Shown here piece after piece: positions 17,263 to 23,449 of a stretch of DNA of 64,000 nucleotides. Origin of the DNA: Phascolarctobacterium_B sp045598345 (GTDB lineage Bacteria > Bacillota > Negativicutes > Acidaminococcales > Acidaminococcaceae). The number at the start of each line of letters is the position of its first letter. The first letter of the stretch is position 1. The notes beneath the pieces were generated by a model. It was not told the origin of the DNA, made no database searches, and saw only the letters and a list, made by a program, of their open reading frames with translations. A program made the position numbers and the translations under genes. The stretch spans positions 28,033 to 92,032 of the forward strand of contig JAZLLX010000048.1 in assembly GCA_045598345.1 (NCBI GenBank), in the 5' to 3' direction.

Positions 17263-17970
17263 ATGGATGAATGTACGATATATATTGATGAGGCCGGGGA
17301 TTTGGGCATCAACAGGGGAACGAGATGGTTTGTGCTTGCCGGTGTTTTAATAAAAAAAGCGGATGAGAAAGCAATAAAAGTTTCTTTAAAAAGCATCAAA
17401 AACAGATTCAACTTGCAAACAATTCATTTTAGAAAATTGCATGACTTTAGTCATCGGGCATTTGTTGTCAAAAGAATTAACGAAGTTCCATTTGATGTAT
17501 TCGTTGTTATTGCTGATACTACAAAATTGATATTTCCCAAAAACAATAAGAATCGAAGTGTAAGTTGTGACACCTACAATTTGGCTGTAAAAAAATTGTT
17601 GTTGGCGATACGTTCCCATTTGGCACAGTATGGATTGCTTGCTGACATTGTGTTGTCCAGTCGGGGAACATCCAGAGACAAAGAACTTATTGATTATATT
17701 AAAAACGATGTATTAGCATCTTTGGTTGCTGATGATAAGCATTTTCGTAATACGAAAGCGATTCAGGCCCCTGAATGGGAGATGCTGCAGATTGCTGATG
17801 TATGTGCCACATCTGTATTTTATTCATTGGAAGTGAGTGAGCTTTCGGGGCTTGTAACGCCTTGTTTTTATCGTTGTTTGCAGCAGCATGTTGCCAAGAG
17901 TGAATTCTATGATGTGGCAATGTGCTTGGATGATGATTATTTTGATAACAAGATACTTTGTGAGCAATAA
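17263..17970 (+). CDS. DUF3800 domain protein in the restriction island
   Basis: The N-terminus CTIYIDEAGDLG matches the DUF3800 signature (YIDESG-like), a family with a predicted RNase H-like fold that is common in mobile and defence contexts. Acidic residues in IDEAGD, FVVIADTTK and LQIADVCATS could form the metal site. The length of 235 residues is typical. It sits between hsdM and rhuM on the same strand. Its activity and its role next to restriction genes are unknown. Confidence 0.8.
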   Translation: MDECTIYIDEAGDLGINRGTRWFVLAGVLIKKADEKAIKVSLKSIKNRFNLQTIHFRKLHDFSHRAFVVKRINEVPFDVFVVIADTTKLIFPKNNKNRSVSCDTYNLAVKKLLLAIRSHLAQYGLLADIVLSSRGTSRDKELIDYIKNDVLASLVADDKHFRNTKAIQAPEWEMLQIADVCATSVFYSLEVSELSGLVTPCFYRCLQQHVAKSEFYDVAMCLDDDYFDNKILCEQ

Positions 17971-17973
17971 AAA

Positions 17974-18052
17974 AAGAAGAATACCCGGAGCGACTACCAC
18001 ATGTCCAGCATGCTGGCTTAAAGCCCTCGCTTTATCCGGCGACATTCTTCTT
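17974..18052 (+). terminator. Long hairpin after the DUF3800 gene
   Basis: AAGAAGAAT (17974-17982) pairs with ATTCTTCTT (18044-18052), enclosing a perfect palindrome CCAGCATGCTGG (18005-18016). It begins 3 bases after the stop and is purine/pyrimidine tailed, so it could terminate transcription. Confidence 0.45.
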
Positions 18053-18117
18053 CTGCACTTATTATATGTGATAATCAGACGATAGTCAAATGTTTTTTTA
18101 GAAAATAGGGTTAGACG

Positions 18118-18187
18118 TAATGCGAACTTTTTTGTCCGCCACAGAGGGGCGGGGAACCGTCTGAAGGAACACAGAAAGACGGTGGTG
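18118..18187 (+). repeat. Hairpin element immediately upstream of rhuM
   Basis: The consensus parts TAATGCGAAC, TTGTCCGCC, GGGGCGGGG are followed by stem CCGTCT (18157-18162) with AGACGG (18177-18182), whose loop contains AGGAACAC, then GGTGGTGGGG. It ends about 20 bases before the rhuM start, in the leader of that gene. Confidence 0.75.
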
Positions 18188-18206
18188 GGGGTGAAAGGCA
18201 GAAAAA

Positions 18207-19220
18207 ATGCGACAAATGAGCGATGAAATGAAATTGGACAGACAAATGCAGATGTTACTGTATGATACTCATGACAGTGATGAAAAAGTCGGTGTGGTGC
18301 TTAAAGATGAGACCCTTTGGATTACACAAAAAGCCATGGCGACATTGTTTGATGTTCAGAAGGCGGCAATATCAAAACATTTGAAGAATATTTTTGAAAC
18401 TGGTGAACTTGACCCTGTGTCAGTTGTTTCCAAAATGGAAACAACTGCTGCGGATGGGAAAAATTATCTTACACAGTTTTATAATCTTGATGCCATTATT
18501 TCCGTTGGTTACAGGGTTAATTCAGCAAAGGCAACCAAGTTTCGTATTTGGGCTACATCGGTATTAAAAGAATACATAAAAAAAGGTTTCGTCCTTGACA
18601 GTGAAAGATTAAAAAATTTAGGCGGGGCGGGATATTTTCAGGAACTCATTGCCAAAATCAGGGATATTCGTGCCAGCGAAAAGATATTTTACCGTCAGGT
18701 TTTGGAAATTTATGCCACCAGTATTGATTATGACCCACGGGCGGATGTCTCCTTGAACTTTTTCAAAAAGGTGCAAAACAAAATACATTACGCAGTATCG
18801 GGACAAACGGCGGCGGAAATAATTTTTGACAGAGTGGATGCACAAAAGGATTTTATGGGATTGACCGTTTTCAAAGGACTTCAGCCCACGTTGGCAGAAG
18901 CCAAGATTGCCAAGAATTATTTGAATGAGCGGGAACTTAAGGCCATGGGTCAGTTGGTTTCCGGTTATCTTGATTTTGCCGAGCGTCAGGCGGAGCGTGA
19001 AATCCCTATGACTATGGATGACTGGGCAAAACATTTGGATAAAATCCTGACCGCCAACGGGGAAGAATTGTTGCAGGGCAGTGGTACTGTCAGTCATGAT
19101 GAGGCGATGGAAAAGGTGTCTTGTGAATATGTAAAATATCAGCAACGGACAATCAGCGAGGCGGAACAGGATTATCTGAACGGGATAAAACAATTACAGC
19201 GGAGTGTGAAGGACAAATGA
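18207..19220 (+). CDS. rhuM: RhuM-family (virulence_RhuM) protein
   Basis: The 337-residue protein matches the RhuM family by the N-terminal LWITQKAMATLFDVQKAAISKHL-like region (about residues 35-60), AIISVGYRVNS and FRIWATSVLKEYI (about 95-125), and the central phrase EKIFYRQVLEIYATSIDYDP. Members are frequently found inside type I restriction loci and were first named from a Salmonella island; the biochemical role is not established. The nearby Met codons at 18216 and 18228 are alternative starts. The stop overlaps the hsdS start region. Confidence 0.87.
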   Translation: MRQMSDEMKLDRQMQMLLYDTHDSDEKVGVVLKDETLWITQKAMATLFDVQKAAISKHLKNIFETGELDPVSVVSKMETTAADGKNYLTQFYNLDAIISVGYRVNSAKATKFRIWATSVLKEYIKKGFVLDSERLKNLGGAGYFQELIAKIRDIRASEKIFYRQVLEIYATSIDYDPRADVSLNFFKKVQNKIHYAVSGQTAAEIIFDRVDAQKDFMGLTVFKGLQPTLAEAKIAKNYLNERELKAMGQLVSGYLDFAERQAEREIPMTMDDWAKHLDKILTANGEELLQGSGTVSHDEAMEKVSCEYVKYQQRTISEAEQDYLNGIKQLQRSVKDK

Positions 19221-20551
19221 GACCAATGAAGGACAGCGGCGGAAAACAATGCGGAATGCGTAATTCGCAATGCGGAATTAAGGGAAAGCGTCCCATGAAG
19301 GACAGCGGAATTGCGTGGATTGGCAAGATACCGCAGGAGTGGGAAATAAGAAGAATTAAATATGTTTTAAATCATAGGGACGAAATAAATAATCCTAAAA
19401 AAACAGATTTTATCCTTTCACTAACAAATGAGAGGGGTGTAATTCCATATACTGAAAAAGGGAATGTAGGAAACAAATCAAAGGAAGACATTACAACATA
19501 TAAATTAGCATACAAAAATGATATTGTTCTTAACAGTATGAATGTTTTTTTGGGGTCTGTGGGGTTATCAAATTATTTTGGTTGTGTCAGTCCTGTATAT
19601 TATATGTTGTATGGAATAGATACTGTATCTTGTGTAGAGTTTTATAGTTATATGTTCAAAACTAGAGAACTTGGCAATGAATTGCATTTATATGGCAAGG
19701 GTATAATGGATATTCGTATGAGAATACAGTTATCAAGTTTAGGTGATGTGTTTGTTCCCCTTCCCCCTCTCCCCGAACAGCAGGCCATTGCTGACAAGTT
19801 GGACAGGGTTTGCGGCGAGATTGACAATGTTATCACCAAGACCAAGGCGGTGGTGGAGGAATACAAGAAACTGAAACAGGCGATAATCACGGAGGCGGTA
19901 ACGGGGGAGAAGCAATGCGGAATGCGTAATTCGCAATGCGGAATTAAGGAAAAATGGGCGGAAATAAAACTAAAATATTGTTTTGATTTGCGTGACGAAA
20001 GAAATTATTTGCCATTAAGTGAAGTTAATTTAATATCTCTATATACAGATAAAGGAGTAGTCCAGCATTGTGATTTAGAGGAAACGACTGGTAATAAGGC
20101 AAGTAACGCCGATGGTTATAAAATCGTGAAGAAAGGCGATATTGTAGTAAATATAATTTTGTGTTGGATGGGTGCTATTGGGATGTCCTTATATGATGGC
20201 GTTACAAGTCCAGCATACGATGTTTATAAGCCATTAGAAAATATATATGTTCGTTACTTTCATTATCTTTTTAGGACTTCGTGGTTTAGTGGTGAATGTT
20301 TTAAAGTTGGTAGAGGGATAATGGCAATGAGATGGCGAACTTATTCTGATGAATTTCGTTCTATAAAAGTGTTACTTCCCCCTCTTTCCGAACAGCAAGC
20401 CATAGTGGCTTATCTTGATGCCAAGTGTGGGGCGATTGACGAACTGATTGCCAAAAAGCAGCAACTGATAACGGAAATGGAAAACTACAAAAAGTCCGTG
20501 ATTTATGAGTATGTGACAGGGAAAAAAGATGTGGGGGTGAATGAAAATTAA
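19217..20551 (+). CDS. hsdS: Type I restriction-modification specificity subunit containing heptamer repeats
   Basis: HsdS reads the bipartite DNA target through two target recognition domains (TRDs) joined by helical spacers. Both spacers are visible (LPEQQAIADKLDRVCGEIDN... and LSEQQAIVAYLDAKCGAIDE...). The usual HsdS N-terminus MKDSGIAWIGKIP starts only at 19295. It is preceded by a duplicate PMKDSG (from 19223) and a heptamer-repeat insert translated QCGMRNSQCGIK. The same 12-residue insert recurs at 19913-19949 before TRD2. ATG 19217 overlaps the rhuM stop; ATG 19226 or 19295 are alternatives. Because the inserts are built of 7-bp units, slippage would shift the frame. Confidence 0.93.
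   Translation: MRPMKDSGGKQCGMRNSQCGIKGKRPMKDSGIAWIGKIPQEWEIRRIKYVLNHRDEINNPKKTDFILSLTNERGVIPYTEKGNVGNKSKEDITTYKLAYKNDIVLNSMNVFLGSVGLSNYFGCVSPVYYMLYGIDTVSCVEFYSYMFKTRELGNELHLYGKGIMDIRMRIQLSSLGDVFVPLPPLPEQQAIADKLDRVCGEIDNVITKTKAVVEEYKKLKQAIITEAVTGEKQCGMRNSQCGIKEKWAEIKLKYCFDLRDERNYLPLSEVNLISLYTDKGVVQHCDLEETTGNKASNADGYKIVKKGDIVVNIILCWMGAIGMSLYDGVTSPAYDVYKPLENIYVRYFHYLFRTSWFSGECFKVGRGIMAMRWRTYSDEFRSIKVLLPPLSEQQAIVAYLDAKCGAIDELIAKKQQLITEMENYKKSVIYEYVTGKKDVGVNEN
19247..19283 (+). repeat. Heptamer tract in hsdS, copy 1 of a 37-bp direct repeat
   Basis: Five heptamers (AATGCGG, AATGCGT, AATTCGC, AATGCGG, AATTAAG) inside the coding frame. Flanking it, ATGAAGGACAGCGG occurs at 19226-19239 and again at 19295-19308, as if the insert created a duplication. 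Confidence 0.92.
19913..19949 (+). repeat. Heptamer tract in hsdS, copy 2 of a 37-bp direct repeat
   Basis: Identical over 37 bp to 19247-19283 and in the same reading frame (offset 666 bp). The two copies bracket TRD1 and its spacer. Confidence 0.92.
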
Positions 20552-21098
20552 AAATATAATTGTTAATTTTTTACAAAAGTTATCATTTGCTATTGCAGTA
20601 ATCGTTTTCGTTGCTGGCATAGGATATATTTTAAGTATATTATTTGACAAAAACCTTGATGATAAGCATTTTACAGTTATTTCAGGTATTTTTGCGGCCT
20701 TTTTAGGTGCAGTGTTTTCATATATGTTTCAAGTATCAAGAGATGATATGGAAAGAGAAGCACATAAGCGGGAAAAGGAACAAGAAAGGGAAATAAATAA
20801 AACCGAAAAAGAAAATGAAAGAAAAAATTTAGAAAAAGTTGAATTAAAATTTTGCTTTTATAAATTAAACACATTGTTACTTAATCTTGCTAAATTGCTC
20901 TTATTTGTTGATGACATTGATGTTGATAAATTAAGTAGTAAACCAGTCCCATTTGGTTGGGCAAATATTTCTCTTAATGAGAGTAGTTTAAAGTTTTTAG
21001 CAAATAAATTTCCTTTGTTGTTAGAAGGCATTTTTCAGATTGAGGCTGATAGAGATAATTTGATAAAATTGTTAGAAGATTTAAACGACATAAATTAG
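20541..21098 (+). CDS. Membrane protein with coiled coil, N-terminal part of a probable frameshifted gene
   Basis: No named family recognised. Two membrane segments (about residues 13-35 and 47-65) are followed by a charged coiled coil (EREAHKREKEQEREINK) and a C-terminal cytoplasmic domain. It overlaps hsdS by 11 bases. The next frame (+1) opens right after this stop and runs without a start for several codons into the ORF ending at 21405, so both may be parts of one gene of about 290 residues. Composition is AT-rich compared with hsdM and hsdR. Similar two-helix/coiled-coil proteins occur as accessory genes in defence loci; function unknown. Confidence 0.65.
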   Translation: MKIKNIIVNFLQKLSFAIAVIVFVAGIGYILSILFDKNLDDKHFTVISGIFAAFLGAVFSYMFQVSRDDMEREAHKREKEQEREINKTEKENERKNLEKVELKFCFYKLNTLLLNLAKLLLFVDDIDVDKLSSKPVPFGWANISLNESSLKFLANKFPLLLEGIFQIEADRDNLIKLLEDLNDIN

Positions 21099-21147
21099 TA
21101 TTAACAACGAGCCACTTCTTAGTGGTGGAACGGCTATAATTAAATTG

Positions 21148-21405
21148 ATGGAAAAAAGTTCTAAAATACAGAAGGTTCAAGGAAGTATTCAAGGTTATAT
21201 TGTTGGTATGTATGTAAAACTTGTTGCATTAGTAAAAGGACTTGATAATTATTTGCAAACTTATTATTGCCAAGAAAGTTTAATTGCAGGTGATATTGCA
21301 ACAAATTTGAAAAAATATGAAAAATTTATTGAAGAGATGGATGAAAAAAATCCATCATTAAATTTGAAAAAAGTCAGAAAAGAGTGGGAAATTAAAATAC
21401 AATGA
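21148..21405 (+). CDS. Hypothetical protein, probable C-terminal part of the preceding gene
   Basis: An 85-residue helical product from ATG 21148, with no ribosome-binding site at the proper distance. Its frame is open upstream from 21094 and reads NNEPLLSGGTAIIK before the Met, which looks like real protein and would join the previous ORF if a base were restored near 21090-21100. No family recognised. It ends at a strong terminator. Confidence 0.5.
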   Translation: MEKSSKIQKVQGSIQGYIVGMYVKLVALVKGLDNYLQTYYCQESLIAGDIATNLKKYEKFIEEMDEKNPSLNLKKVRKEWEIKIQ

Positions 21406-21434
21406 AAGTCCGTAGAATTTCTACGGACTTTTTG
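21405..21434 (+). terminator. Terminator within the restriction island
   Basis: AAAGTCCGTAGA (21405-21416), loop ATT, TCTACGGACTTT (21420-21431), then T residues. The 12-bp stem is perfect. It divides the hsdM-hsdS transcript from the AAA/TOPRIM/hsdR transcript. Confidence 0.88.
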
Positions 21435-21443
21435 AAAAAACTG

Positions 21444-21497
21444 TTGAAAAAATCAAAAACTTGTGATAAAATTTGCGTTACCGTAGTTTTTCTACGG
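21444..21497 (+). promoter_or_regulatory. Promoter and leader hairpin of the AAA ATPase gene
   Basis: TTGAAA (21444-21449), 17 bp, TAAAAT (21467-21472) with TG at 21464-21465. At about the transcript start lies CCGTAG-TTTTT-CTACGG (21481-21497), directly before the AAGGAGG site (21499-21505). Its stem repeats the core of the terminator at 21405, which suggests a duplicated hairpin or a binding site. Confidence 0.7.
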
Positions 21498-21513
21498 CAA
21501 GGAGGAAAAGGAA

Positions 21514-22626
21514 ATGTTAAAAAAATTTAGTGTAAAAGGGTTTAAGAATTTTAAGGATGAAATAGAATTTGACTTAACTGCCGGGGGTTATGATTTTAAT
21601 CAGGAAGCGGTAAATCAGGATATAGTTAAAACAGCGGTAATATATGGACCTAATGGCTCTGGCAAAACTAACTTTGGTTATGCTATTTTTGATATTGTAA
21701 TGAATTTGACAGATAAGGAACAGAGTGCTATCAGCAGAATTTTTCCGCTTTACTATCTTAATTTAGACACAGAATGTGGAAAGGCATTTTTTTCTTATGA
21801 GTTTCAGTTTGACAGAAATTATTTGATTTATTCTTATGAGAAAACTCAAATAGATCAAATTATCACTGAAAAATTGATTATAAATGGGGAAACAGTTATT
21901 GAGTATGACAAAGAAAAAAATATCAAGTTAATTAATTTGTCGGAAGCACAAAATTTGAATGTAAGGGACTATGATGGGAAAATATCATTTGTCCGTTATG
22001 TTTATCGTAACAGTATTTTAAATGATGATGAGGTCAATGGTGCAACGATCAAAAAATTTTATGATTTTGTAGAAAGAATGTTGCTTTTCAGAGATTTGGA
22101 CAAGCGTATTTATGTTGGCTTTACTAACGAAAAAGGGGATATTTATGAGGGTATTGTAAAAGCAAACAAGGTAAAAGACTTTGAAAATTTTCTTCGCAAA
22201 TTTGGTTTGGATTATAAACTTTATGCCACTGGGGATGGGAGAACCATTTATTGTGGGTTTAAGTACGGAGCTGCACGTCTTGCATCCATTGCTTCTACAG
22301 GAACAATAGGATTGTCCTTATTCTTTTACTGGTATATGCAAATGAAAGAGGCATCATTCGTATTTATTGATGAATTTGATGCTTTTTATCATTGGGATAT
22401 TTCTAAGGAAATTATTGAAATATTGAAGAATTTGCAGGGAATTCAATCTATTTTAACGACTCATAATACTAATAACATGAGTAATGACTTGTTACGTCCT
22501 GATTGTTATTACATATTGAATACAAATGGTATCAAGTCTTTGCCTAAATGCACTGATAAAGAATTGAGATTAGCACACAATCTGAAGAAAATGCTCGTAG
22601 CAGGGAAATTTAATCATGGCAAATAA
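21514..22626 (+). CDS. AAA-family ATPase of RloA/AbiLi type (ATP-binding half of a defence pair)
   Basis: A 370-residue SMC/RecF-like AAA ATPase. The N-terminal KKFSVKGFKNFKDEIEFDL leads to Walker A GPNGSGKT (45-52). Late in the chain come Walker B FVFIDEFDAFYHWD and LTTHNTNNMS. This layout is that of AAA_15/AAA_21 proteins (RloA, AbiLi, AriA) that pair with a nuclease or effector encoded next door. The stop overlaps the downstream TOPRIM-like gene by 11 bases, so the two are almost certainly a functional pair. The R-linked position inside an hsd locus matches the rlo genes of Campylobacter. Confidence 0.85.
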   Translation: MLKKFSVKGFKNFKDEIEFDLTAGGYDFNQEAVNQDIVKTAVIYGPNGSGKTNFGYAIFDIVMNLTDKEQSAISRIFPLYYLNLDTECGKAFFSYEFQFDRNYLIYSYEKTQIDQIITEKLIINGETVIEYDKEKNIKLINLSEAQNLNVRDYDGKISFVRYVYRNSILNDDEVNGATIKKFYDFVERMLLFRDLDKRIYVGFTNEKGDIYEGIVKANKVKDFENFLRKFGLDYKLYATGDGRTIYCGFKYGAARLASIASTGTIGLSLFFYWYMQMKEASFVFIDEFDAFYHWDISKEIIEILKNLQGIQSILTTHNTNNMSNDLLRPDCYYILNTNGIKSLPKCTDKELRLAHNLKKMLVAGKFNHGK

Positions 22627-23449
22627 AAAAGGATTAATATTAGTGCTTTATGAAGGTACTGATGCTGAACCAAGAGTTTTGAAAACATTAAAAAAAATAT
22701 TTTCGCAACTAAAAAATAAAGATAGTGTACTGTATATTGATTTGGAATTTGCATTAGGTGATAATATTTACAGTTTGTATAGCCGATTAAATAAAGATGA
22801 AGATGAAAGTATTTATGGAGTTTTGCATGAGATTTGTCCACAAGTTTTAACGGGAATAGAGGAAGACGATATCTCAGAAATATATTTGTTTTTTGATTTG
22901 GATGTTCATCATAAAACAACGCATGATGGTATTAGAACGGTTGATATTCTTGGCAACTTGCAAAAAGTTGAGGATATGCTCAAATATTTTAACGATGAAG
23001 CAGGTAATGGGAAATTGTATATAAGTTATCCTATGTTGGAAGCATTGAAAGATATTAGAAAGAAAAATTGTTGTGAAAACAGATGTTTTGTGAGCGTAAA
23101 TTTGGGACGCAAATATAAGCAGGATGTAGGTGACAACCAGTGTGATTTTTCTAATATAGATAGTTTTGCAGAAGATTCATGGAATTTCTTTTGCAGTCAT
23201 GCAATTCGCAAGGCAAACTGTATTTTGAATAATCAATATGCACCTTGCACTTATGATGTTGGCAAAGATTTTACCCAAGAAAAGATTTTTGAAAAACAAG
23301 GAAAATTGGTTGAAAGTAAAAATTTGGTATATGTTTTGAGCGGTTTTCCATTTTTCTTATTGGAATACTTTGGCAATAACAAATGGTCTGAATGGCAGGC
23401 ACCGTCAGGTTATAAGTTGGAGAAAGCGGAGGTGTGTCCGTTAAAATGA
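22616..23449 (+). CDS. TOPRIM-like partner protein (RloB/AbiLii or AriB-like candidate)
   Basis: A 277-residue protein whose features suggest a TOPRIM fold: a strand ending in LVLYEGTDAE (Glu near residue 14), then FFDLDVH (Asp-x-Asp, about residues 91-93) and YPMLEAL. These acidic residues would bind metal in an OLD-family-like nuclease. I cannot decide between RloB/AbiLii and DUF4435/AriB (PARIS). It overlaps both neighbours (ATPase upstream, hsdR downstream via ATGA), so production of all three is coupled. Confidence 0.65.
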   Translation: MANKKGLILVLYEGTDAEPRVLKTLKKIFSQLKNKDSVLYIDLEFALGDNIYSLYSRLNKDEDESIYGVLHEICPQVLTGIEEDDISEIYLFFDLDVHHKTTHDGIRTVDILGNLQKVEDMLKYFNDEAGNGKLYISYPMLEALKDIRKKNCCENRCFVSVNLGRKYKQDVGDNQCDFSNIDSFAEDSWNFFCSHAIRKANCILNNQYAPCTYDVGKDFTQEKIFEKQGKLVESKNLVYVLSGFPFFLLEYFGNNKWSEWQAPSGYKLEKAEVCPLK

